64,000 nucleotides of DNA from Nostoc sp. MS1 (GTDB lineage Bacteria; Cyanobacteriota; Cyanobacteriia; Cyanobacteriales; Nostocaceae), in the NCBI RefSeq assembly GCF_019976755.1, contig NZ_AP023441.1, positions 4,895,501 to 4,959,500 of the forward strand, given 5' to 3'. Shown here piece after piece: positions 36,170 to 45,210 of this stretch. How positions within the stretch are numbered: the stretch's first letter is position 1; the number at the start of each line of letters is the position of its first letter. The translations under genes and the position numbers were made by a program. Under the pieces are notes generated by a model. The model was given only the letters and a program-made list of their open reading frames with translations, made no database searches and had not been told where the DNA came from.

Positions 36170-37197
36170 GGGAGGAAAATAAAAAGTAGTTTAATTTAAC
36201 CAGGGATTAGGTATTAGGGAGGGGTTTTAAGAACTGGAAATAGTTCGGTTTATATTTAATTCCTAGTTTCCTGTTCTCAGTCCCTAATATTCAATACTGA
36301 CAAAATATGTCTCAAGAAAGAACTATGCCAAAAATTCAGCCACGTCAAGAGGGAAGTCTATTAAGTGGATTTTCATAAGCAGCTTTATATATTTTTGCAT
36401 TTTGTTTGCTTTTGCTGCCAGCAGCCTTGGCAAATAAGTTATTTACCGTGTTTATACTAGGTTGCATGTAAAGAATATTTAATTACTGTCTGTATCCAGT
36501 TCGTCTTACTGTGCTTGAGGTTAAGTAGCAATTGGCGAGTGAGAAGTTGCTAAAAACGTCAACCAATTAATATTTTCAAATATTGAAAAAGTTTTAAACA
36601 ATAGTAATTTTCACTTACTTAAATAACAATAATATTTACGTTTAATGTTCCTATCTTCTCCTCAAGTACAATCTAACAGCCAAATAATTTATCAAATTCT
36701 TAATAATTACCTATAACAATATTTTATTCATAATAAATACTGAGAAGATGAGTTGGCTTTATATAATTTTTAATCAAAAAAATAGTATTTCTACTAATTT
36801 TTTCATTTGTAAAACAATTATAACTATTTATTAAAAATGTATAACCATTATTTCGGCTGATATAAAAACGTAAAATTTATTGTGATTTTACGTGTTTTTT
36901 GGCTTGAATACCTTAAAAATACGGTTATTTTGGCAATTTTACCAAAAATTTTAAGTATTTTTACTGTTTGAAAAATACGCAATAAAAAGTGAAACTCAAT
37001 AAATGTAAGGATTGTTATATATTTGACATCTATCATTGGGGGTATCTTAAGAGTAAATTAAAATTCGTAGGTATATTTATATTCAAAGTTAAGACTGTAT
37101 CGGTATATATAAAAATCTCCTGTTTTCAGAGAAGATATGTTCACGAATCGGCGAAATATTAGTAATCCCTATTAAAGTAAAGGCGCAAAATAAAGCC
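36170..37197. other. 1-kb AT-rich spacer between alaS and a diguanylate cyclase gene
   Basis: The longest gene-free stretch in the window. It is very AT-rich, especially at 36590-37100. Very short frames occur (23 codons at about 36307; a hydrophobic 40-codon frame without a start codon at about 36312-36440), but none has both a start and a ribosome-binding site. No tRNA-like or clearly structured RNA was recognised by eye. It may hold long 5' leaders of the two divergent genes. Confidence 0.5.
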
Positions 37198-38196
37198 ATG
37201 AACATGAAGATTCTGGTCTTTGGAAGTTATGACTTTCTTACAAAACTTCCCGATCAGATCCATGAGAGAGCTACTGTTGATTTAGTAGCAATTATGGATT
37301 TTCACCAAGCAGTAATACAAATTCAAACTGCATCGCCTGATGTCATATTTGTACAGGCGAGTCTCAATGGTAGTGTAGAACTTTGTGGCTGGTTAAAAGA
37401 ACAAACGCAGTTATCTTGTATACACTGTATTTTGGTGGAAGATCGTCTGCAACAATTAGTACAGCGAAATCAAAACGGCTGGAACTGGGAATTGGAGATG
37501 ACAACCGCAGCGCTTAATCAAGGTGCAGATGCGTATATTTGGCAAGGGGAAGCAGAAGAGATAGCTACCCATCATCTGATGTTAGGACAATTAACGGTAG
37601 GTTTACGTAAAGCCCAAAAGTACCGGGATTTGCTTGAGAAAAACCATATCTTATCAGCGATCGCTCTAGCGGATTCGTTGACAGATTTGAATAATCGCCG
37701 TGCCTTAGATTGGGAGCTACCTAGACAAATTACCAAAGCTAGGAATCAACACACTCCCCTGAGCATGGTGATTTTGGATATAGATTATTTCAAAAGAGTC
37801 AATGATCAGTATGGACATTTAGTAGGCGATCGCTTGTTGCAATTGTTGTGTACACGTCTGCGTCATAACTTACGTTCTCAAGACACCGCGTTTCGTTACG
37901 GGGGTGAGGAGTTTATTGTCCTTTTGGCTCATACCACTGGTGAGGAGGCGCTGATAGTAGGAGAACGCCTCAAGCGGATAGTAGGTGAGCAGCCCTTTGG
38001 TATCAATAGTAAGCTGACAATAGATATCACAATCAGCTTAGGTGTTGCTAGTTTGGAAGATGATGATGACGAACAAGGTATGAGCCTGTTACATCGTGCC
38101 GATCAATGTTTACTCGCAGCTAAAAAGTCTGGACGGAACCGTGTCATGGGTTGGCATCATTTATCCCCACACTCAACTTTGGAAGCTGTCTCTTAA
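37198..38196 (+). CDS. GGDEF diguanylate cyclase with degenerate receiver domain
   Basis: 332 residues. The C-terminal half (about 155-320) is a GGDEF domain: DSLTDLNNRRAL, ILDIDYFKRVNDQYGH, and the active-site GGEEF at 235-239. The product-inhibition I-site RSQD lies five residues before it, so c-di-GMP synthesis with feedback control is expected. The N-terminal 125 residues resemble a receiver domain, but at the phosphorylation position the usual Asp is Gln53 (VIFVQASL), so it is probably a pseudoreceiver. It stands alone after the long spacer, next to tRNA-Arg. A second ATG two codons in is an alternative start. Confidence 0.9.
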   Translation: MNMKILVFGSYDFLTKLPDQIHERATVDLVAIMDFHQAVIQIQTASPDVIFVQASLNGSVELCGWLKEQTQLSCIHCILVEDRLQQLVQRNQNGWNWELEMTTAALNQGADAYIWQGEAEEIATHHLMLGQLTVGLRKAQKYRDLLEKNHILSAIALADSLTDLNNRRALDWELPRQITKARNQHTPLSMVILDIDYFKRVNDQYGHLVGDRLLQLLCTRLRHNLRSQDTAFRYGGEEFIVLLAHTTGEEALIVGERLKRIVGEQPFGINSKLTIDITISLGVASLEDDDDEQGMSLLHRADQCLLAAKKSGRNRVMGWHHLSPHSTLEAVS

Positions 38197-38270
38197 TAGT
38201 TATTGGTCATTAGTCTATGGTACTTATGCCATACTAAAATATTAGGGCAACATACGTATATTATAAATAA

Positions 38271-38343
38271 CGAGCGCGGAGGGATTTGAACCCCCGACCC
38301 ACAGAACCGGAATCTGTTGCTCTATCCACTGAGCTACGCGCCC
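38271..38343 (-). tRNA. trnR-CCG: tRNA-Arg (anticodon CCG)
   Basis: Minus-strand cloverleaf of 73 bases without encoded CCA. Acceptor GGGCGCG pairs with CGCGCTC, D-arm GCTC-AGTGGATA-GAGC, anticodon stem ACAGA/TCTGT enclosing loop TTCCGGT (anticodon CCG), and T-arm GGGGG-TTCAAAT-CCCTC. Discriminator base is G. It decodes CGG arginine codons. It sits between the diguanylate cyclase gene and the convergent-side EnvC-like gene. Confidence 0.97.
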
Positions 38344-38383
38344 TCGTCTTGGAAAATTATATCATACCTTAGAACATTTTAGG

Positions 38384-39586
38384 CTACAGATAATCGGCTG
38401 GGTTGACTGGTGTACCGTTGCGTCGTACTTCAAAATGGAGGTGTGGCCCGGTAGATAAGCCAGTGGAACCGACAGCCGCGATCGCCTGTCCTTTTTGTAC
38501 TGATTGCCCCTCGGATACATACAATTGACTAGTATGGCCGTAAAGTGTAGTGATGCCATTGCCGTGATCAATAATTACAGCTTTACCATAACCCCCATAC
38601 CAGCCAGCCATAATTACTGTTCCTGAATCCGCAGCCCTAATTGTACTGCCATAACTAGCGGCAAAATCTAACCCAGCATGAAAGCGCCGATAACCCAGAA
38701 TGGGATGTATCCGCCAACCGAAGGGACTACTTGTCGGTGCATCGCTAGGTAAGGCAAACAAGCCTGTTCCCTTCATGAGAACGTTAGTTCTAATGTTGGC
38801 TTTTGTTTGCGCTTCTTCTGTTGCTTTGGCTTCGGCTATCTTTTGCTGAATCAAAGTTTCTAAACTTTTGGAATCCCTTTCTAGCTGATTTTGTGCAGCT
38901 TCTAAGGCGAGGCGATCGCTATTTAAACGCTGTATCAATTCTGACTGAGTTTGTGCTTGAGTTTGGTAATCTGCTTTTTGTGCTAGTAGTTGTTCCCGAA
39001 GCAAAGCAATTTCGTTCTTTTGTTCTTCTACCTCTGTCTTTTGTTTATAGATTATGTCTGCTTGCGCACTGAGTTTCGCCAAAATCTTCTGATCAGCCTG
39101 ATAAACTAACTTCAACTGATGACGACGGCTGATAAAATCACTAATATCTCGGCTTTGTAGCAAAACAGCCCATCCTTGACTAACAGGCGATCGCTGAAGA
39201 TAACGCAACCTTGCTACAGTTGCTACTTGACGTTCTTCGTAAGCCCGTTGTGTAACAGCTAAGTTTGCCTCTAGCTGTTGCAGACGTTGGGAAGCTTGCT
39301 GTAAGCGTAATTCACTATCTTTGATTTGGCTATTAGTAGTTTGTAAGTTTTGAGCAATACCAGTAAGACGATTTTGTGCCGCTTTTTGGAGATTCGTCAG
39401 GCGATCGCTTTCTTGTACAATATTTTGGTGTTCTTGCTGAATCTGTTGCTTTTGCTGTTTTAGCGTGTCAATTGAAGGCGATATATTAGCGAAGACTGGC
39501 ATGAGTGTTAGTAAAACACAAAAAACACAGCACAATCCAATACATAATTTTATAAGTCTTGTTTGTCGAAAAATTGGCGCTTTCAT
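38384..39586 (-). CDS. EnvC/NlpD-like protein with M23 peptidase domain
   Basis: 400 residues from the ATG at 39586. A signal peptide (LIKLCIGLCCVFCVLLTLMP...VFA) is followed by a long coiled coil (about 40-250, rich in Q and L heptads such as LKQQKQQIQQEHQNI) and a LytM/M23 domain (about 290-400). Zinc ligands and catalytic residues are visible: RFHAGLDFAA (H and D), HGNGITTLYGH and GPHLHFEVR (the HxH pair). It therefore may cleave peptidoglycan cross-links itself, unlike E. coli EnvC, whose LytM site is degenerate. A role in cell separation or septal peptidoglycan is inferred. Confidence 0.92.
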   Translation of the reverse strand: MKAPIFRQTRLIKLCIGLCCVFCVLLTLMPVFANISPSIDTLKQQKQQIQQEHQNIVQESDRLTNLQKAAQNRLTGIAQNLQTTNSQIKDSELRLQQASQRLQQLEANLAVTQRAYEERQVATVARLRYLQRSPVSQGWAVLLQSRDISDFISRRHQLKLVYQADQKILAKLSAQADIIYKQKTEVEEQKNEIALLREQLLAQKADYQTQAQTQSELIQRLNSDRLALEAAQNQLERDSKSLETLIQQKIAEAKATEEAQTKANIRTNVLMKGTGLFALPSDAPTSSPFGWRIHPILGYRRFHAGLDFAASYGSTIRAADSGTVIMAGWYGGYGKAVIIDHGNGITTLYGHTSQLYVSEGQSVQKGQAIAAVGSTGLSTGPHLHFEVRRNGTPVNPADYL

Positions 39587-39852
39587 GCCGTTATCTTCAG
39601 CCAAGGAATTGCAAGCATAAACAGCATTGTTCCCTAAAGTTGGCAGAATCTAACATTGCAGTTGACAGTTGACAGTTGTTACTCTCCCCCATCTCCCTCT
39701 ACTCCCTCATCTCCCCACCCATAATATATAGCTAGGGGATGCCTGTAATTATTTCCTTGGGGTCATGCTCAGACACCACAGTATAAGTAAAAATACGACT
39801 TATGCTTGGGAAAATATGGCTGCTTGTAATAGGCTGAGTCACTTATACAATT

Positions 39853-41289
39853 ATGGATTATGTATCTATTGAGACTGCAACTCCTCTGACTTCGGAAATT
39901 CTCCCCATTACTCCACCAGAAGCAACACTTACCCTCACCACTAAACCAAGTCTTCGCATTCCCAAGGATGTAATACGCACAAGTTTAAAAGCATCAACTA
40001 TAGATTCTGTATTCGCCACAGTCTATTCTTTGGGTACAAGTGGCATTTTGCTGAGTAATTTCTTAATAGAGTTAGATGCTAACCCAGTAGTATTTGGGAT
40101 GTTATCTTCTATCCCTATGCTGGTGAATTTGATTCAGCCTTTGGGTGCTTACTTATCTGAGCGTACCACCAGCCGTTTTCAATATTCTATGTGGATTTTT
40201 GGCACTGCTCGGTTCTTGTGGCTGATTTTATTTATTGGAGTGATTTTATTCAACTGGGGGAGCTTCAGTTCTCAACAGTTAAAAATATTGACATTATCAA
40301 TTTTATTACTCACCAATTTATTGGGAGGTTTAGGAAGCCCATCTTGGTTAAGCTGGTTAGCTATGATTGTACCTCGGCGTTTACGCGGTAGGTATTTCGG
40401 ATTGCGTAATAGCGCAGCTAGTTTAACTAATTTGATTTGTGTACCCTTAGCTGGCTTGCTTGTCTCTCACTGGTACGGTGGAACTATCCAAGGTTTTGGA
40501 ATTGTACTTTTAATCAGTATTTTATTTGGGTTTTTGAGTTTGGGGTGTCAATACTTCAAAGTGGATGTAAATCCTCAATTGCAAAATGCGATCAGCTACG
40601 CTGGGCGGAACGCCATCGCTCAACCCCCGCAAACAACTAAAGTTAGTCATATAGCCGAACCAACTACCACAAGCGAAATTACTCCACCACAAAATGAGTC
40701 ACCCAGCATTTGGAAAAACTCTAACTTTTTAATGTTTCTGTTTTATTTCGGTTGCTGGATGTTAGCTGTCAACATTAGCTCCCCCTTCTTTAATCTTTAC
40801 ATGCTAGACACCCTCAACCTAGATGTAAGTTGGGTAACGCTTTACGGTAGCCTCCAAGCTGGAGCAAATTTGCTCATGTTAATTTTGTGGGGTAAGTTAG
40901 CAGATAAAATAGGCAATCAACGTATTTTAATTATTATCGGCATTTTAGTAGCACTAACACCATTACTCTGGTTAGGAATTGGTGCTGATACTTGGGGCGT
41001 TTGGATATGGTTTCCTTTACTACATCTTCTGCTCGGTGGACTATGGGCAGCAGTAGATTTATGTAATAACAATATCCAGTTAAGTATTGCCCCAATTAAA
41101 AACCAGTCAATTTATTTTGCGATCGCCTCTGCTGTAGCTGGAGCCAGTGGCGCTTTAGGCACAACCATAGGCAGTATTATTGCTCAATTTCCTCAATACG
41201 GAGGTTTATTCGCCGTCTTCATCCTATCTACAGGCTTACGCTTAGTTGCCCTAGTTCCGTTGTTCTTTGTCCAAGAACCAGGAAAATAG
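39853..41289 (+). CDS. major facilitator superfamily transporter
   Basis: 478 residues with 12 hydrophobic segments. The N-half has FATVYSLGTSGILLSNFLIEL and the loop RRLRGRYFGLRNSAASLTN, the usual basic loop between helices 4 and 5. A hydrophilic linker of about 50 residues (QPPQTTKVSHIAEP) divides the two six-helix halves. The second half has LWGKLADKIGNQRILI, the conserved MFS motif after helix 8. The substrate cannot be told. It is monocistronic: its neighbours are on other strands or 650 bases away. Confidence 0.9.
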   Translation: MDYVSIETATPLTSEILPITPPEATLTLTTKPSLRIPKDVIRTSLKASTIDSVFATVYSLGTSGILLSNFLIELDANPVVFGMLSSIPMLVNLIQPLGAYLSERTTSRFQYSMWIFGTARFLWLILFIGVILFNWGSFSSQQLKILTLSILLLTNLLGGLGSPSWLSWLAMIVPRRLRGRYFGLRNSAASLTNLICVPLAGLLVSHWYGGTIQGFGIVLLISILFGFLSLGCQYFKVDVNPQLQNAISYAGRNAIAQPPQTTKVSHIAEPTTTSEITPPQNESPSIWKNSNFLMFLFYFGCWMLAVNISSPFFNLYMLDTLNLDVSWVTLYGSLQAGANLLMLILWGKLADKIGNQRILIIIGILVALTPLLWLGIGADTWGVWIWFPLLHLLLGGLWAAVDLCNNNIQLSIAPIKNQSIYFAIASAVAGASGALGTTIGSIIAQFPQYGGLFAVFILSTGLRLVALVPLFFVQEPGK

Positions 41290-41938
41290 GGAGTAGCTTT
41301 CAAGGGTAGGGAATTAAAAATCAGGCAGTAGAGAGAGTGATTTGAGATACATAGAGTTGTGAAGTCAAGATGTGCCACGGCTCAGGGAAAAAACTATCGA
41401 TTGCTAAAAATCCACAGCGAAAACAACTTAAGCAACAATCGAGGACACTGTTTTTAAAGTTGCGTCGTGTTGGCATTTTGCTTCCCACACCCTTTGAGTT
41501 CTTCGCCGTATCTGCCTTGCTTATTTTTGTGGGCTGACAACAGTAGTGTATTTTACCGCCTAAACTGTCCCTTGCTTAACCCCCTAACCTTGAACACACT
41601 CCCCACTCTCAATTTATTGAGTCATGATGAATTAGCGGTCAAAAATTGGGCATTATTCATGAGTGGATAAATTGCTGATGACTGAATTGCAAGTAGTGAG
41701 GAAACATAACGTGATTTTTCTTGAGTATTTATTCTTACATCAAAATAATACTTGGCGTTAAGTCATTGCTAATATTAGTTAAACCCTATAAACCTGACTA
41801 TCATTAGATTTCAGTCATCGACACCAACCAGAAAAATGATTTAGCAGTACAAGATATAACTACAAAAAGGTAGACAAATGAAATCTTTACTGTAGAATCA
41901 AAACCAACTTCTAACCTAAAAAATTACGTGTTTATTTT
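41290..41938. other. 650-base spacer upstream of murA
   Basis: It contains a 55-codon frame (41370-41537, ATG start, begins MCHGSGKKLSIAKNPQRK) that ends in a hydrophobic stretch. No ribosome-binding site or known family supports it. Otherwise I see only AT-rich sequence; the murA promoter should lie within about 41700-41930. Confidence 0.45.
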
Positions 41939-41943
41939 GGAGG
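41939..41943 (+). promoter_or_regulatory. ribosome-binding site deciding the murA start
   Basis: GGAGG, followed by seven bases and then ATC at 41951, in frame with murA. No ATG, GTG or TTG exists between this site and the TTG at 42011. Confidence 0.7.
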
Positions 41944-41950
41944 TAGGCTT

Positions 41951-43330
41951 ATCAATCCTTCTAGCAGCTTACCAGATGCCAAACTGGTATCAGAAGCAGA
42001 CTCCTCAGTCTTGCAAATTTGGGGCGGGCATTCTTTACGGGGTCATGTAAAAATTAGTGGGGCAAAAAATTCAGCATTGGTCATCATGGCTGGAGCCTTA
42101 CTATGTTCAGGAGATTGTCGGATTCGCAACGTTCCCTTATTGGCGGACGTAGAACGCATGGCTGAGGTAATCTCGGCATTGGGTGTACGCCTGCAACGAC
42201 AAGGCGATACTCTCGATATCAACGCCAGCGAAATTAAAACATCAAAAGCTCCCTACGAATTAGTAACTCAACTGCGAGCTAGTTTCTTCGCCATAGGCGC
42301 AATTTTGGCCCGTTTAGGCGTGGCACAAATGCCATTACCTGGGGGTTGTGCAATTGGAGCCAGACCTGTTGACTTGCATGTCAGAGGGCTGCAAGCAATG
42401 GGAGCAGAGGTACAAATTGAACATGGTATTTGTAATGCTTATGTTCCTGGCAGCAGTGGCAGGTTAAAAGGAGCCAAGATTTATCTAGATACCCCCAGTG
42501 TGGGGGCTACAGAAACTTTAATGATGGCTGCTACCCTTGCCGATGGGGAAACAGTACTTGAAAACGCGGCGCGGGAACCAGAAGTAGTTGATTTGGCTAA
42601 CTTCTGTAAGGCAATGGGAGCGAACATTCAAGGTGCTGGCACTAGTACCATTACGATTGTTGGTGTTCCTAAACTACACTCGGTTGATTACAGTATTATC
42701 CCTGACCGCATTGAGGCAGGAACTTTCTTAGTTGCGGGAGCAGTTACCCGCTCAGAACTTATACTGTCGCCAGTAGTACCAGACCATCTAATTCCTGTAA
42801 TTGCCAAACTGCGGGATATTGGTGTACCAATTATCGAAGAAGCGCCAGATTGCTTACGCATACTGCCAGCAGAAACCCTCAGAGCCACAGACATTGATAC
42901 TTTGCCCCATCCTGGGTTTCCCACGGATATGCAAGCGCCATTTATGGCTTTGCTGACTTTGGCAGAAGGCGACAGCATTATCAATGAATCAGTCTTTGAA
43001 AACCGCTTACGTCACGCCTCCGAGCTAAATCGCTTAGGGGCAGATATTCGCGTTAAAGGCAACACTGCCTTTGTGCGTGGAGTCCCCATGTTATCCGGTG
43101 CGCCAGTTATTGGTACAGACTTACGCGCATCAGCCGCCTTAGTCATTGCCGGACTAGCAGCCACAGGCAAAACCACCATCAAAGGCTTACATCATCTTGA
43201 TCGCGGCTACGATCAACTTGATGTAAAGCTACAGCAGTTGGGAGCTAAAATCTCCCGCGTAAGTGAAGTTGCAGCAGATGCTGAAGTAGCCGCAAGTAAC
43301 AATACTGCGTCAGCATCAGTTTCTACTTAG
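41951..43330 (+). CDS. murA: UDP-N-acetylglucosamine 1-carboxyvinyltransferase
   Basis: MurA transfers enolpyruvate from PEP to UDP-GlcNAc, the first committed step of peptidoglycan synthesis. VKISGAKNSAL binds UDP-GlcNAc; the active-site Cys is in LPGGCAIGARPVDLH (E. coli Cys115 region); DRIEAGTFLVAGA and TDLRASAALVIAGLAA are further family blocks. The frame continues upstream of the first canonical codon, TTG at 42011, to an ATC with GGAGG 7 bases before it. Starting at ATC adds INPSSSLPDAKLVSEADSSV, giving 460 codons. The TTG start lacks a ribosome-binding site but would still leave a nearly complete enzyme. Either way the enzyme core is intact. Confidence 0.93.
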   Translation: MNPSSSLPDAKLVSEADSSVLQIWGGHSLRGHVKISGAKNSALVIMAGALLCSGDCRIRNVPLLADVERMAEVISALGVRLQRQGDTLDINASEIKTSKAPYELVTQLRASFFAIGAILARLGVAQMPLPGGCAIGARPVDLHVRGLQAMGAEVQIEHGICNAYVPGSSGRLKGAKIYLDTPSVGATETLMMAATLADGETVLENAAREPEVVDLANFCKAMGANIQGAGTSTITIVGVPKLHSVDYSIIPDRIEAGTFLVAGAVTRSELILSPVVPDHLIPVIAKLRDIGVPIIEEAPDCLRILPAETLRATDIDTLPHPGFPTDMQAPFMALLTLAEGDSIINESVFENRLRHASELNRLGADIRVKGNTAFVRGVPMLSGAPVIGTDLRASAALVIAGLAATGKTTIKGLHHLDRGYDQLDVKLQQLGAKISRVSEVAADAEVAASNNTASASVST

Positions 43331-43440
43331 AGGAGATGAGGGGGATGAGGGAGACGTTTCTTCTTAATGTCTCTCCCCCATCTCCCCCTACTTCCCCATC
43401 TCCCCCTACTTCTCCCACGCCCTCATCTCTCCCCTTGCCA
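43331..43440. repeat. purine/pyrimidine low-complexity spacer
   Basis: GAGGAGATGAGGGGGATGAGG is followed by CTCCCCCATCTCCCCCTACT and similar units. The two halves are roughly complementary, so the spacer could fold back. Same type of filler as in other spacers of the window. Confidence 0.7.
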
Positions 43441-43496
43441 ATCGTTATACTAACTGTGGGAGGCTGTTGATATTTGTTTTTCCAGCTGGCTAGATC

Positions 43497-44372
43497 ATGT
43501 CCTTGTTCCAATCTCCGCTCATCGGTTTAAAAGCTGACTCGTTTCGTCATCCATTAGACCTGGAAGCAACTACATCTCTAAAGCAAATACCAGGCTTGGA
43601 TATGTTGGTGCGAAATTTACTAGGGCCAATGGCCGAGCAAGTTTTTTATGTGGAAAATATTGCTTCTAGTGTATTGGTAGGGGAAAACCAACTGCCTCAT
43701 TTACACAAATTGTTGTTAGAAGCCTGCAATACTCTAGATATAGAGCCTCCTCAGTTATATGTCAGACAGCATCCCGCTCCTAATGCTTATACCTTTGCTA
43801 TGCGGGGTAAGCAGCCTTTTGTTGTGATACACACTTCTTTAATCGATATTCTCACGCCAGAAGAAATCCAGGCAGTAATTGCCCACGAATTGGGACATCT
43901 CAAGTGTGACCATAGTGTTTATTTAACACCTGTAAATTTATTAGTATTGGCAGCATCAGCCGTGCCGAATATTGGAGCTGTCGTTGCCCAAGCTATTCAG
44001 GCACAACTTTTAGAATGGGTACGTTGTGCTGAGTTTACCTGCGATCGCGCTGCTTTGCTAGCTACCCAAAACCCAAAGGTGGTAATGTCTGTGTTGATGA
44101 AGTTGGCTGGCGGTTCACCCACCCTAGCACCACAACTCAATCTCGACGCTTTCATTGCCCAGGCTCGCGCCTACGATGATATTAGTAAAACAGAAATGGG
44201 CGAAATGGTCAAAGCTGCCCGTACAGCCCAATTAACCCACCCTGTACCTGTTTTACGTGCGCGGGAGATCGACCGTTGGGCAAGTAGTCAAGAATACCAA
44301 TTATTACTACAAAATCATGGACAGAAATACACCAGCGAAACCACTAATACAGGTGGTTGGCGTAATTGGTAA
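43497..44372 (+). CDS. M48-family zinc metalloprotease
   Basis: 291 residues. Zinc-binding HELGH at 130-134 in VIAHELGHLKCDH; the third ligand should be the Glu in RCAEFTCDRAALL, the E-x-x-x-D motif of the family. FVVIHTSLIDILTPEEIQAV before the HExxH is typical of HtpX/Ste24-type peptidases. Only the stretch VYLTPVNLLVLAASAVPNIG and perhaps one more are hydrophobic enough to sit in a membrane. It may act in membrane protein quality control. The upstream spacer is repeat-filled, so coupling to murA is uncertain. Confidence 0.92.
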   Translation: MSLFQSPLIGLKADSFRHPLDLEATTSLKQIPGLDMLVRNLLGPMAEQVFYVENIASSVLVGENQLPHLHKLLLEACNTLDIEPPQLYVRQHPAPNAYTFAMRGKQPFVVIHTSLIDILTPEEIQAVIAHELGHLKCDHSVYLTPVNLLVLAASAVPNIGAVVAQAIQAQLLEWVRCAEFTCDRAALLATQNPKVVMSVLMKLAGGSPTLAPQLNLDAFIAQARAYDDISKTEMGEMVKAARTAQLTHPVPVLRAREIDRWASSQEYQLLLQNHGQKYTSETTNTGGWRNW

Positions 44373-44490
44373 TTAAGGACTAGATATTAATATCACTTGG
44401 GGGCGTGTATCTATCTGTATGCCCCCACTTATAACAAGTTAAAAAGTGCAATTGTTCAAAATTCCCTCTTCATCTTAAAAACTGACGATT

Positions 44491-45210
44491 TTACAGCACT
44501 TCTTTTTCTAAAGCTTTCTGCGCAATTCGAGTTACATATACTGTTACAATCACCGTAGCGATAAAACCAAGAAGCCGAATTGCCCATTGCAGGGTGGGAT
44601 TGCTTGGTTGTGAGTCTGTACCAATCATGGCTAGATTCCCGGCTAAGGAACCAATATAAACGTACATGATAGTTCCAGGAATCATGCCTACAGAGCCGAT
44701 AACATAATCTTTAAGTGAAACTCCAGTAATTCCAAAGGCGTAATTTAATAAATTGAAAGGAAATACAGGAGATAGTCTGGTTAATAAGACTATTTTTAAG
44801 CCTTCTTTACTAACAGCTTGGTCTATAGCCGCAAATTTATTGTTGTCGGCAATTTTTTTCGCTACCCAACCTCTAGCTAAATACCGTCCTACCAAAAATG
44901 CAGCCGTAGCACCAATGGTTGCACCGACAAAAACGTAAATAGAACCCCAAACTACACCAAAGACAACACCAGATCCTAAAGTGAGGATTGACCCTGGTAA
45001 AAAAGCGACTGTAGCAATTATATATAGTGCTATAAAGGCGATCGCTCCTACGCTTCCTAATCCATCAATCCATTGCAACGCATCACGTAAAACACCTTGG
45101 GGACTAACAGAATTGGGACTAGCGAATGCTGATGCTTGATTAGTTAGGAAGGCGATCGCTAACACTAATGTTATAGTAAATAATCTCAAAAACTGATTTT
45201 GCCTCATCAT
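44491..45210 (-). CDS. TVP38/TMEM64-family membrane protein (copy 2)
   Basis: 239 residues. After a signal-like segment (FTITLVLAIAFLTNQASAFA) come about five membrane segments, with the family signature FLPGSILTLGSGVVFGVVWG, VGATIGATAAFLVGRYLARGWV and LTRLSPVFPFNLLNYAFGIT. This VTT/SNARE-associated domain is shared with DedA proteins, thought to move lipids across membranes. The start overlaps the stop of copy 1 by four bases (ATGA). Downstream it converges on the M48 gene. Confidence 0.92.
   Translation of the reverse strand: MMRQNQFLRLFTITLVLAIAFLTNQASAFASPNSVSPQGVLRDALQWIDGLGSVGAIAFIALYIIATVAFLPGSILTLGSGVVFGVVWGSIYVFVGATIGATAAFLVGRYLARGWVAKKIADNNKFAAIDQAVSKEGLKIVLLTRLSPVFPFNLLNYAFGITGVSLKDYVIGSVGMIPGTIMYVYIGSLAGNLAMIGTDSQPSNPTLQWAIRLLGFIATVIVTVYVTRIAQKALEKEVL

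Noticed and set aside
36300..36440. Short hydrophobic peptides (ending FAFAASSLGK) downstream of alaS start
   Set aside because: No usable start codon or ribosome-binding site in the hydrophobic frame; likely chance.
36848..37036. 62-codon minus-strand frame in the AT-rich gap
   Set aside because: Composition is what AT-rich DNA gives; rich in I/F/K, no ribosome-binding site.
41370..41537. 55-codon frame upstream of murA
   Set aside because: ATG present, but no ribosome-binding site and no recognisable family; kept only as part of the spacer description.
44399..44426. GGGGGC...GCCCCC hairpin between convergent genes
   Set aside because: Six GC pairs with a 16-base loop and no T run on either strand; too weak to call a terminator.
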